From Pseudomonadota bacterium (GTDB taxonomy: Bacteria; Pseudomonadota; Alphaproteobacteria; Rhodospirillales; Magnetospirillaceae): a stretch of 64,000 nucleotides of DNA. Position numbers and translations under genes: made by a program. Below the pieces are notes generated by a model. That model saw only the letters and a program-made list of their open reading frames with translations, was not told where the DNA came from and did no database searches. The stretch spans positions 102,707 through 166,706 of the forward strand of contig JAJZUL010000001.1 in NCBI GenBank assembly GCA_021848545.1, in the 5' to 3' direction. Positions 17,177 through 24,923 of this stretch are shown here, piece after piece (positions within the stretch are counted from its first letter, which is position 1; each line of letters starts with the position of its first letter).

Positions 17177-17950
17177 ATGACCGAAGACTTCGAAACGCTG
17201 CGTGGGTACGAACCGGAACAGGGGGCGTTGGACGGCCGGGTGATCTTGATTACCGGCGCGGCCGGCGGCATTGGCCGGGCGGTTGCCCGCGGCTGCGGGC
17301 GTCACGGGGCGCAATTGCTGCTGCTCGATCACGATGAACGCGGACTCAATAGTCTATATGACGAATTCATTGCCGAACGGTGGCCGGAGCCGGTCCTGTG
17401 CCCGGTGGATCTGGGCGGTGTCGGCATCGAAAACCTGCGTCAGGTCGCCGATGCCGTCGGCGCCCAGTTCGGCCGGCTCGACGGATTGCTCAACAATGCC
17501 GTCTGGATGGGGCCGTTCACGCCTTTCGAACATTACGTGCCCCAGACGTGGGGGCATGTCATGAACGTCAATCTGGCGGCGCCCTTCTTCCTGACCCAAT
17601 GGTGCATGCCGCTTCTGCACAAGGCGCCCGACCCGGTTCTGCTGTTTTCGCTGCAGGACGCCAGCCGCGCCTATCACGGCGCCTTCGCCCTGGCCAAGGC
17701 CGGACAGCGGGCGATGGTCGACATGCTCGCCGCCGAGTACGGTCCCGAAAGCATCCGCCCGGTGCGGGTGATGGGCATCGACACCGGGCCGGTCGAAACC
17801 CATGGCCGACGCCAGAATTATCCGGGTGAGGATCCGAACCTGCACCCGGCGCCGGAAACGGTGGTGGGTCCCTATCTTTGGGCGCTGGGTCCGAATTCGG
17901 CGGGCCATACCGGCCTGGTCCTCGCCCGCAAGACGGGGAACGCCGGATAA
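17177..17950 (+). CDS. YciK-like short-chain dehydrogenase/reductase lacking the catalytic tyrosine
   Basis: This is a Rossmann-fold SDR protein of 257 residues. The nucleotide-binding motif TGAAGGIGRA is intact, as are DGLLNNAVWMG and NVNLAAPFFLTQ. The C-terminal PYLWALGPNSAGHTG matches the pattern of E. coli YciK. At the active site the expected YxxxK reads F170-A-L-A-K174; the only nearby tyrosine is 166, out of register. The segment between the catalytic serine region and the lysine is also about three residues shorter than in YciK. It therefore probably binds a dinucleotide but lacks classical SDR chemistry. ATG 17177 is preferred over GTG 17165 because GGTGG lies at the right distance. 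It diverges from the bc1 operon. Confidence 0.85.
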   Translation: MTEDFETLRGYEPEQGALDGRVILITGAAGGIGRAVARGCGRHGAQLLLLDHDERGLNSLYDEFIAERWPEPVLCPVDLGGVGIENLRQVADAVGAQFGRLDGLLNNAVWMGPFTPFEHYVPQTWGHVMNVNLAAPFFLTQWCMPLLHKAPDPVLLFSLQDASRAYHGAFALAKAGQRAMVDMLAAEYGPESIRPVRVMGIDTGPVETHGRRQNYPGEDPNLHPAPETVVGPYLWALGPNSAGHTGLVLARKTGNAG

Positions 17951-17980
17951 GAACTCTGTATTTTCTGTGAAGCGAACACG

Positions 17981-18016
17981 AACACCGCCTTCATTGTGAA
18001 GGCGGTGTTTTGTTTT
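17981..18016 (+). terminator. Rho-independent terminator after the SDR gene
   Basis: An 11-base GC-rich stem (AACACCGCCTTC / GAAGGCGGTGTT) with a short ATTGT loop is followed by TTGTTTT. It lies 30 bases after the SDR stop. A near-identical stem occurs at 24826-24857. Confidence 0.8.
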
Positions 18017-18298
18017 ATCGATCGCGGCGGAACATTTGGCCACGCGATCCATCGCTCTATGTCGGACCGTCCCCTTAGAGCCCGACCCCCAATTCAGCGC
18101 GCAGCAATACATTGGCGAAGGGCGTCCGGTCCCTCATCGGAACCGTGAATAGATCGGGCTAACATCCTCAACCGCGCCCGACCAGGCATCTCCGTACGCC
18201 GAAAGCGCAAACGCTCAGGATGGTCCAACGACTTCGCCCGCTCCATCCTCGGCCAAATGCGATGACCCCGGCGAAACCCCACCCCGCCATCGGCAAGG
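18017..18298. other. Gap between the SDR terminator and hynL
   Basis: I found no gene in these 280 bases. A single copy of TTAGAGCCCGACCC lies at 18075-18088. It equals the terminal arm of the inverted-repeat element at 33870-34017 and may be a solo end of it. The remaining sequence shows only short open frames without recognisable similarity. Confidence 0.45.
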
Positions 18299-20017
18299 TC
18301 AGCTGACCTTGATCCGCAGGGTCTCCCGCCCGTCCTCGCCCACCATATGCACCGCGCAGGCGATGCAGGGATCGAAGCTGTGGAGGGTCCGGAGGATTTC
18401 CAGGGGCTGGTCGGGAACGGCAAGCGTCTGTCCCTTCAGCGCCGCCTCATACGGCCCCGGCTGACCTTGGGCGTCACGCGGCCCCGCGTTCCAGGTGGTG
18501 GGCACCACCGCCTGATAATTGGCGATCCTGCCGTCTTCGATGGTCAACCAATGCCCCAGCGCGCCGCGCGGCGCTTCCATGAAGCCGACGCCGCGCGTGC
18601 GCGCCGGCCAGGTCTCGGGCTCCCATTTCGCTTCGTTGTGGGTGGCAAGGTCGCCCGCCTTGATGTTGGCGACCAATTGACGGAACCAGCCGCGCATGAA
18701 ATCCAGATAGATCTTGGTTTCCAGCGTCCGGGCCGCCGTCCGCCCCAGGGTCGAGAACAAAGCCGTCGGCGGCAGATCCAACGTCTTGAGGGTCATGCCG
18801 ACCAGTTCCCTGGCCTGGGCGTTGCCGGTGGCGTACAGCATCAGGACGCGGGCGAGCGGCCCCACCTCCATGGGCCTGCCCCGCCAGCGCGGCGATTTCA
18901 GCCAGGAATATTCCGCACCGACGTTCAACTGCTCATAGGGCGGATTGGGGCCGGTGTAATGCAGCTCGGTCTCGCCCTTGAAGGGATGCAGACCGATTTT
19001 CTTGCCGCCGCCGTAGCGATACCAGGAATGATCCACGAATTCCTGAATCTGGTCGTCGGCGTCCAGGTCCAGCGGATGGATTTTTGTGAGATCGCGATCC
19101 AGGATCACGCCGCGCGGCACCAGAAAGCTGGCGACATCGTCGGTATCGCCGGTGGGATAATCGCCGCAGGTGAGGAAATTGCCGGTTCCCTCGCCGACCG
19201 TGGCCCAATCCTTGTAGAACCCGGCGATGGCCAGGGTGTCGGGAAGATAGGCTTGGTTGACGAAATCCTCCATGCGGGTGATGACGTCGGAAACCCGCGC
19301 CAACTGCTCCATATTGATGGCGGAGTCGGAATTGGGATCGATGGGACAGGGCACCCCGCCGACGACGAAATTGGGATGCGGATTCTTGCCGCCGAAGATG
19401 GTGTGGATCTGGACGACGTCACGCTGCCATTCCAGAGCGTCCAGGTAATGCGCCACCGCCAGCAGGTTGGCCTCGGGCGGGAGCTTGTAGCCGGGATGGC
19501 CCCAATAACCGTTGGCGAAGATGCCGAGCTGGCCCTCATCGACGAAGGTCTTCAGCTTCTTCGCCACGTCGGCGAAATAGCCGGGTGAGGAGCGCGGATA
19601 GGTGCTGATGGAAGCGGCCAGCGCCGCCGTGGCCTTGGGATCGGCCTTCAGCGCCGATATGACATCGACCCAATCCAGGGCATGCAGGTGGTAGAAATGC
19701 ATGACATGGTCGTGGACGTACTGGGCCGCGATCATCAGGTTGCGGATCAGTTGCGCATTGGGTGGAATCTTGTAGCCCAGCGCGTTTTCCACCGCCCGCA
19801 CCGACGCGATGCCGTGCACCAGGGTGCAAACGCCGCAGATGCGCTGGGCGAACGCCCAGGCGTCGCGCGGGTCGCGCCCGCGCAGGATGATTTCGATGCC
19901 GCGCACCATGGTGCCCGACGAATAGGCCTGGGCGATGGCGTTGCCCTGCATCTGCGCCTCGATGCGCAGATGTCCCTCGATGCGTGTCACCGGATCGACA
20001 ACCAGCCGTGTGCTCAT
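18299..20017 (-). CDS. hynL: [NiFe] hydrogenase large subunit HynL (group 1, Isp-type)
   Basis: This catalytic subunit has the Ni-Fe active site: RICGVC at residues 59-64 and DPCIACAVH at 549-557 supply the four cysteine ligands. After His557 a 15-residue tail (MVGEDGRETLRIKVS) remains, the peptide removed by the maturation protease once nickel is inserted. The length of 572 residues fits group 1 uptake-type hydrogenases. It is the last gene of hynS-isp1-isp2-hynL on the minus strand, 16 bases after isp2. Splitting of the small and large subunit genes by isp1/isp2 is the known hallmark of the Thiocapsa/Allochromatium HynSL type. Confidence 0.95.
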   Translation of the reverse strand: MSTRLVVDPVTRIEGHLRIEAQMQGNAIAQAYSSGTMVRGIEIILRGRDPRDAWAFAQRICGVCTLVHGIASVRAVENALGYKIPPNAQLIRNLMIAAQYVHDHVMHFYHLHALDWVDVISALKADPKATAALAASISTYPRSSPGYFADVAKKLKTFVDEGQLGIFANGYWGHPGYKLPPEANLLAVAHYLDALEWQRDVVQIHTIFGGKNPHPNFVVGGVPCPIDPNSDSAINMEQLARVSDVITRMEDFVNQAYLPDTLAIAGFYKDWATVGEGTGNFLTCGDYPTGDTDDVASFLVPRGVILDRDLTKIHPLDLDADDQIQEFVDHSWYRYGGGKKIGLHPFKGETELHYTGPNPPYEQLNVGAEYSWLKSPRWRGRPMEVGPLARVLMLYATGNAQARELVGMTLKTLDLPPTALFSTLGRTAARTLETKIYLDFMRGWFRQLVANIKAGDLATHNEAKWEPETWPARTRGVGFMEAPRGALGHWLTIEDGRIANYQAVVPTTWNAGPRDAQGQPGPYEAALKGQTLAVPDQPLEILRTLHSFDPCIACAVHMVGEDGRETLRIKVS

Positions 20018-20033
20018 GGCTCCGTTCCCCCTC

Positions 20034-21305
20034 TCAAGCGCCGGCCGGTTCGTCGTCCAGATAGGTGGCGACGAAATCGGTCAAACCCTGAACCTCGATC
20101 TCCATGTGATATTCCTCCATCGCCTCTTCGATGGTGTGATGGCAGTAGGCGCACATGGTGATCAGCTTGTCGGGGTTCACCTTTTCCAGTTGGGCCTTCT
20201 TGCGCTTGAACGCCGTCAGTCTCAGCTTGGTCGCCCGCTCGTTGGCGCCGACGCCGCCGCCGCCGCCGCAACACCAGTTCATCGCGCCCGCATCGTCGGT
20301 CTCGACGAAGTCCGAGGCCACCAGCGCCATCAGACGGCGCGGCTCCCGATCGATTCCGCCACGGCGATTGATCTGACAGGGATCGTGAAAGGTCACCCGC
20401 CGCGACTCCATCCCCTTGGTCGGCAGTTTGCCTTCGGCCCGCAGCCGATCGAGCAGTTCGACGATATGCACGACCTCGAAATTAAAGGCGCGGCCCATGA
20501 GGTTGGGGCCTTCCCACCGCAGCGCCTGATAGGCATGCCCGCATTCCGGACTGACGACGCCCTTGACCCCCAACCGTTCGGCCGCCTCGACCACCCGCGC
20601 CACCAGAATGCGGGCGATGTCGCGGCTGCCGATTTGAACACCGACATTGGTCGCCTCGAAACCGTCGCTGGCGATGGTCCAACTGATGCCCGCCTTTTTG
20701 AAGATGCGCGCCATGGAAGACAGGATTTCCGGGTAATCCATGGTTTCCTGGGCCGACAGGATGACCATGTAATCGACGCCGGGCTGGTCGAAACCGATGT
20801 CGATCCCGGTTTCGGCGACGGAGCGCTTGACCTGGGCGCGCAGCGCCGGCGCCAGATTGCCCATAAGACTGTTGGTTTCGACATGACGCACGGCGGCGCC
20901 GATCAGTTCCTTGGGCGTATGGCCGGCGGCGCTCATGCCCTCGCGCATCTTGCGGATCATCAGGGTGATGTCGTTGCCGACCGGACAGACCAGGGTGCAG
21001 CGGCCGCACAAGGTGCAACTGTCGTAAACCAGGGTTTCCCATTCCCCGAGATCGGCGTCGGTGACCGGCCGGACCAAACCCAGCATGGCGCCGATGCGCC
21101 CGAACAGGGTGAATTCGCGCCGCCACAGACGCCGCATCGGGTCAAGCTTGCGGATGGGGATATAACGGGGGTCCTCGGTCTCCCGGTAGAACACGCATGC
21201 CTCGGCGCACAGGCCGCAATGGACGCAAGAGGTGAAGAAACTGGCGACCGGCGCGTCGATTTGTTCGCGCAGCGCGTTCAGGCCCCGCTCCAAGGACGCC
21301 GTCAT
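20034..21305 (-). CDS. isp2: Isp2, HdrB/HdrC-like Fe-S electron-transfer protein of the hydrogenase
   Basis: This 423-residue cytoplasmic protein combines an HdrC-like ferredoxin part with an HdrB-like CCG part. Two four-cysteine clusters appear early: CVHCGLCAEAC and CTLCGRCTLVCPVGND. The CCG modules follow, with SPECGHAY, DPCQINRRGG and NWCCGGGGGVGAN, and then CAYCHHTIEEAMEEYH near the end. It is thought to move electrons between HynSL and the membrane cytochrome Isp1. The start ATG overlaps the isp1 stop as ATGA, indicating coupled translation. Confidence 0.92.
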   Translation of the reverse strand: MTASLERGLNALREQIDAPVASFFTSCVHCGLCAEACVFYRETEDPRYIPIRKLDPMRRLWRREFTLFGRIGAMLGLVRPVTDADLGEWETLVYDSCTLCGRCTLVCPVGNDITLMIRKMREGMSAAGHTPKELIGAAVRHVETNSLMGNLAPALRAQVKRSVAETGIDIGFDQPGVDYMVILSAQETMDYPEILSSMARIFKKAGISWTIASDGFEATNVGVQIGSRDIARILVARVVEAAERLGVKGVVSPECGHAYQALRWEGPNLMGRAFNFEVVHIVELLDRLRAEGKLPTKGMESRRVTFHDPCQINRRGGIDREPRRLMALVASDFVETDDAGAMNWCCGGGGGVGANERATKLRLTAFKRKKAQLEKVNPDKLITMCAYCHHTIEEAMEEYHMEIEVQGLTDFVATYLDDEPAGA

Positions 21306-21964
21306 GATTCCGCTCCTTTCCGGCCCTGGATGGCGCCGTTGTAATAGCGCGAGAAGACGAAACTCACCGAATGCATCAGCTTGGTGAAGGGAAACACGAT
21401 CAGCAGCGCGTCCACGCTCAGCACATGCACGGCCAGCATCATTTCAGGATTGCCGAACAGCTTGTTGGCGGCGACATAGCCGGTCACCAGGGGCAGCACG
21501 CTCAGCAGCAGCACCAGATAATCCTCGAAGCCGGTCAGCGCCCGGCGCACCGGGTCCATCACCCGCGAGAAGAACAGGATGATCGCCGCCACCACCGCCA
21601 GCGCCGTCGCGCTTTCGACGATGGCGCGGTTGGCGGCCGGCCAGGACAGACCCAACGCGTCCCGGATCAGGGCGATGTGAGGCGCGAACAGAAGGAAGGC
21701 GGCGAAAAAGCCGAGATGAAACACATATCCGCCGAGATAGGTGCCCGGCGCGAAACGAACCAATCCCGGCCGAGGGATGGAACGTGTGAAAATCGTGGCC
21801 AGACCCTGCCGGATGGGATGGCCCTTGGCCGGCGCCAGGTCGGTCTTGCGCCCCAGCACCACCATTTCCACCAGCCGAAGCGTGATCCCGGCGGCGAATA
21901 TGGCGAGCGCGACGTCGAAAGCGGGTCCGCGCGCCCACATGAAGAGCGTGAAGGCCGGATTCAT
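21302..21964 (-). CDS. isp1: Isp1, membrane cytochrome b-type subunit of the hydrogenase
   Basis: This 220-residue integral membrane protein has about five hydrophobic helices. The pattern is that of NarI/HdrE-like dihaem cytochrome b subunits, with histidines in GGYVFHLGFF, LLFAPHIALIR, LAVHVLSVDAL and FTKLMHSVSF. It should link the hydrogenase to the quinone pool together with Isp2. The open frame extends upstream to 22279, but the true start is the ATG at 21964, which overlaps the hynS stop as ATGA. Confidence 0.92.
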   Translation of the reverse strand: MNPAFTLFMWARGPAFDVALAIFAAGITLRLVEMVVLGRKTDLAPAKGHPIRQGLATIFTRSIPRPGLVRFAPGTYLGGYVFHLGFFAAFLLFAPHIALIRDALGLSWPAANRAIVESATALAVVAAIILFFSRVMDPVRRALTGFEDYLVLLLSVLPLVTGYVAANKLFGNPEMMLAVHVLSVDALLIVFPFTKLMHSVSFVFSRYYNGAIQGRKGAES

Positions 21965-23049
21965 GACGGCTTCTCCAGATCGTGGGCATCGACGGTTTCG
22001 TGTTTCCTGGCGGCCTCGGCTTTCACGCCGCGCCCGACCAGGGCGCCGGCCGCGCCGACGACCGCCCCGACACCGACACCTCCGGCCGCCAGCGCCCGGT
22101 AATCGCCGGTGGGCACCGACAGCGGCTTGTAGAACCCGCCGCCATCCCAGAAATCGGGCTGGGTGCACCCCAGGCAGGGATGCCCGGACTGGATGGGAAA
22201 ACTGACCCCGCCATTCCATTTGACGGTCGCGCACACGCTGTGGGTGGTCGGCCCCTTGCAGCCCAGCTTGTACAGGCACCAGCCGGCCCGCGCGCCCTCG
22301 TCGTCGAAGGTTTCCGCGAACAATCCCTTGTCGTAGAACGGGCGGCGATAGCAGCGGTCATGGATGACGTCGCCATAGAACGCTTTCGGCCGCCCCAGAT
22401 CATCCAGCTCCGGCACGCCGAAAGTCAGGAAATGCGCGAGCACGCCGGTCATGACCACGGGAATCGGCGGGCATCCCGGCACGTTGATGATCGGCTTGTC
22501 GGTGATGATGTCCGACACGGCGCGCGCGCCGGTGGGATTGGGCATGGCGTGGGGAATGCCGCCATAGGCGGCGCAGGTCCCTACCGTGACGATGGCGGCG
22601 GCGCCGGCCGCCGTCTCTTTCAAAACGTCCAGATTGGACCGGCCGGCGAAGCAGGAATAGGCCGGGTTCGCCACCGGTATCGACCCCTCCACCACCACCA
22701 GATACTTGCCGTAATTCTCCTTCATCGCCTGATGGCGCGCCGCCTCCGCCTGGTGGCCCGCCGCCGCCTGCAGGGTGTCCTGGTAATCGAGGGAGATCGT
22801 GTTGAAGATCATCTCCTCGATGGTCGGCGCGTGCGAGCGCGTGATCGATTCGGTGCAGCCGGTGCATTCCTGGAACGACAGCCAGATCACCGACGGCCGG
22901 CGCGCCCGCTCCAAAGCCTGGGCGATGCGGGGCGCCAATGCCGGCGGCAACGCCATCACCGAGGCCAAGGTCGCGCAATATTTCATGAAGGTGCGCCGGC
23001 TGACGCCATGCGCGGCCATGGTCTCCGACAATAAGGGTCTGGTCTTCAT
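21961..23049 (-). CDS. hynS: [NiFe] hydrogenase small subunit HynS
   Basis: This Fe-S small subunit relays electrons from the active site. The 362-residue precursor has a Tat signal with SRRTFMK at residues 17-23, so the HynSL dimer is exported folded. The proximal cluster motif CTGCTES (C62, C65) is followed by VGTCAAYGG and VPGCPPIP. The medial/distal ligand region reads GCKGPTTHSVC and HPCLGCTQPDFWD. A glycine/alanine-rich C-terminal helix probably anchors it in the membrane. It is first of the hynS-isp1-isp2-hynL operon. Confidence 0.95.
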   Translation of the reverse strand: MKTRPLLSETMAAHGVSRRTFMKYCATLASVMALPPALAPRIAQALERARRPSVIWLSFQECTGCTESITRSHAPTIEEMIFNTISLDYQDTLQAAAGHQAEAARHQAMKENYGKYLVVVEGSIPVANPAYSCFAGRSNLDVLKETAAGAAAIVTVGTCAAYGGIPHAMPNPTGARAVSDIITDKPIINVPGCPPIPVVMTGVLAHFLTFGVPELDDLGRPKAFYGDVIHDRCYRRPFYDKGLFAETFDDEGARAGWCLYKLGCKGPTTHSVCATVKWNGGVSFPIQSGHPCLGCTQPDFWDGGGFYKPLSVPTGDYRALAAGGVGVGAVVGAAGALVGRGVKAEAARKHETVDAHDLEKPS

Positions 23050-23114
23050 GTCCCCCCCTTTGGATGGGGACGCGAAAAGGCCGCACCACCATCCAGCCGT
23101 TCCATATCAGCCTT

Positions 23115-23555
23115 CTACACCGGCGTGCCGCCATCCAATGCCGCCAAGCGGTCCTCCAGCACCTTCAGCCCCCGCACCGCATCTTCGCGCTGGGTCTTGA
23201 GGATGTCGGGCATCATGGTGATTTCGACGAAACGGGATTGAAGGGCGCCCGCCATGTCCCGATGATCGATGCGCCATACGCCGGGAATCGCCGTCTCGCG
23301 GACGTGGCTTTCCCCCATGGCCGTCAGCACGGCATGGACCTCGCCCGTCCCCAGCGTCTCCTCCAGCACCGCTTCGTCGCCGGGTCCGAAGGGAATCGCT
23401 CCCAAATCGATGATTGTTTCCGTGCCGCCGGTCAGCAAAGCGGTCAAGGCATGTCGGATTTGGTGCAGCAGCGGCAGCGCGTTGCCCACGGATGCGGAGA
23501 AAAACATCCCCGCCGGCATCGGTGAAAATCGAGGATCGGCTATCGGTGCCATCAT
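23115..23555 (-). CDS. HupH/HyaF-like hydrogenase expression/formation protein
   Basis: This is a 146-residue protein from the chosen start. It has the HupH C-terminal domain pattern: a region LGTGEVHAVLTAMGESHVRETAIPGVWRI followed by SRFVEITMMPDIL. HupH/HyaF proteins act in small-subunit or Fe-S cofactor maturation of membrane hydrogenases. It is shorter than full HupH, which has two such repeats. Candidate starts are ATG 23555 and ATG 23552, just after GAGGTG; a GTG at 23633 would add 26 residues. It lies between the protease gene and hynS on the same strand. Confidence 0.75.
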   Translation of the reverse strand: MMAPIADPRFSPMPAGMFFSASVGNALPLLHQIRHALTALLTGGTETIIDLGAIPFGPGDEAVLEETLGTGEVHAVLTAMGESHVRETAIPGVWRIDHRDMAGALQSRFVEITMMPDILKTQREDAVRGLKVLEDRLAALDGGTPV

Positions 23556-23667
23556 CAACACCTCGGCGCCCGCTACGGCACAAGGATAATCGAGTCGCCA
23601 CCCCACCACAAGATATACAAGTACATTAGCCACAAGTAATATAATTGGTTGAGAATTCCGCCAGGAA

Positions 23668-24153
23668 TCAGGAGCCGCGCCAGCTTTGCGCCAAATTCAG
23701 AATGCACTCGACCGCCTGCGGCACCGCGGCAGCGACTTGGGGGCTCAATGCTTCGCCGATGGTCAGCACAGCCGGTTCGATACCGACCAGGGCCCGGCGC
23801 GCTGGAACGGCCCCTCTCAGACGCAGCCCGTCCATCAGATCATCCAGCCCGATATCATGGGGTGAACGCCCCCGCCGGCGCAGAAAACCGTCCATCTCGG
23901 CACCGGTGAAGACCCGCACGGCGCCCACCTCCGCCCCCAATTGGGCGGCATCGACGACGATCAGGGCGCCGGCATCCTCCATCTCCACCAGCAGCGACAA
24001 TCCCATGGTGCCCCCGTCGAGCGCCCTCAGGCCCAGGGCCGCCGCCCGCGGATCGGCACCCACGGCCTCCGCCACCCGCACACCGACCGCTTCGTCACTG
24101 AGCAGGATGTTGCCGACTCCGAGAACCAGAATCCGATCATTGTCTTTCGTCAT
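23668..24153 (-). CDS. Hydrogenase maturation protease (HupD/HycI family)
   Basis: This nickel-checking endopeptidase removes the C-terminal tail of the hydrogenase large subunit. The 161-residue product has the family signature VLGVGNILLSDEAVGVRVAE. Metal-sensing residues appear in order: the glutamate of SDEAVG, the aspartate of IVVDAAQLG and the histidine of SPHDIGLDDLM. The start at 24153 gives MTKDNDRILVLG; the longer frame overlaps hypC on the other strand. Its likely substrate is HynL, encoded 3.6 kb downstream. Confidence 0.9.
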   Translation of the reverse strand: MTKDNDRILVLGVGNILLSDEAVGVRVAEAVGADPRAAALGLRALDGGTMGLSLLVEMEDAGALIVVDAAQLGAEVGAVRVFTGAEMDGFLRRRGRSPHDIGLDDLMDGLRLRGAVPARRALVGIEPAVLTIGEALSPQVAAAVPQAVECILNLAQSWRGS

Positions 24154-24211
24154 AGGTCTGAGACAATACAGGGATCGGTCCGATTGACAATGATCCGCCC
24201 ACGGTCCGCCC

Positions 24212-24445
24212 ATGTGTCTGTCCGTTCCCATGAAGATCGAGGAAATCGTCGGCGACAAGGCGCGCTGCTCGGCCATGGGCGAGGAACGCTGGGTCGATTT
24301 GCGGCTGATGCCGGGCGCGCGCCCCGGGATCGGCGATTATGTCCAAATCAACCGGGGCTTCGCCCAGGACATCGTGCCGGCGGCGGAAGCGCTGCAAGCC
24401 TATGCCCTGTTCGAAGAGATGCTCGCGATCCTCGACGGCGAATGA
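24212..24445 (+). CDS. hypC: Hydrogenase maturation chaperone HypC
   Basis: This 77-residue HypC/HupF family protein begins with the essential MCLSVPMKI, whose cysteine after Met1 binds the Fe(CN)2CO precursor with HypD. It is divergent from the protease gene, with 58 bases between the starts. That gap contains TTGACAATGATCCG at 24183-24196, a weak match to an FNR box. No other hyp genes are visible here, so they must lie elsewhere. Confidence 0.92.
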   Translation: MCLSVPMKIEEIVGDKARCSAMGEERWVDLRLMPGARPGIGDYVQINRGFAQDIVPAAEALQAYALFEEMLAILDGE

Positions 24446-24479
24446 TTTCGGCCGAAAAAGTTCGATGGCATCGCGGACT

Positions 24480-24513
24480 CGCCGCCAGGGCGCAGGTTCC
24501 GAATACGTTGGTC
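24480..24513 (-). pseudogene. Scrap of a DAACS transporter gene
   Basis: On the minus strand these bases read (L)TNVFGTCALAA. The DNA matches 34 bases of the DAACS gene at about 34207-34240 with few differences; both contain TTCCGAATACGTTGGT. Nothing else of such a gene is present on either side, so this is a short relic directly abutting the duplicated EAL-gene fragment. Confidence 0.55.
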
Positions 24514-24525
24514 AAATCGCTTTAG

Positions 24526-24820
24526 CGCGATACGTATCCATGATCGCCGTCAGAAGAGCGTTTTCGGCCAGGATCAGATCATCCTGGGCGGTGGTCTCCG
24601 TTCCCGCCAACGCCTCGTCCCGCACCCGGTCAATGGCGGCGTGATAGGCCGTGTGCAGGGCGAAGAGAGGGTGATCCCCGGCCAAGCCCATATCCCGCAA
24701 ATCCTCCTCCACCATGCAATGCCCGGTTTCGGACAAGGCGCCGCTGAGCAGTCCCGTGTCAGGAGCGCCACCCGTTTCAGGGAATTGTGATTGACGAGAT
24801 GCCGGGCATAAACGCCGAGA
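24526..24820 (-). pseudogene. Truncated duplicate of the C-terminal domain of the GGDEF/EAL gene
   Basis: These 295 bases are nearly identical to 28338-28633, the end of the large GGDEF/EAL gene. They encode the same YARHLVNHNSLKRVALLT...SETGHCMVEEDL domain. One base is missing relative to the intact copy near 24757 (CAGTCCCGTGTCAGG versus CAGTCGCGGCGTCAGG), which shifts the frame. The homology stops abruptly at both ends, next to a terminator hairpin on one side and the DAACS scrap on the other. It lies just downstream of the chemoreceptor gene. Confidence 0.85.
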
Positions 24821-24825
24821 ATGCA

Positions 24826-24857
24826 AACGCCGCCTTCATTACGAAGGCGGCGTTTTG
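24826..24857. terminator. Terminator-like hairpin
   Basis: The stem is ACGCCGCCTTC / GAAGGCGGCGT with an ATTAC loop, followed by TTTGTATT on the plus strand. It closely resembles the terminator at 17981-18016. It lies between the chemoreceptor stop and the EAL-gene fragment and may end transcription of the chemoreceptor (minus strand) as well. Confidence 0.65.
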
Positions 24858-24923
24858 TATTATGGACCGCGACCGTGAATTCCGACTCTTCCGATCGCCG
24901 CGATTTTTTCGTCCGAGGGTCGG

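Noticed and set aside
18094..18290. Short plus-strand frame with a basic stretch (RRKRKRSGWSNDFARSILG)
   Set aside because: Fewer than 40 codons, no start or ribosome-binding site, and no family recognised.
24183..24196. FNR-like box TTGACAATGATCCG between hypC and the protease gene
   Set aside because: Only about 7 of 10 consensus positions match and the right half is poor; noted in the hypC entry but not listed as a site.
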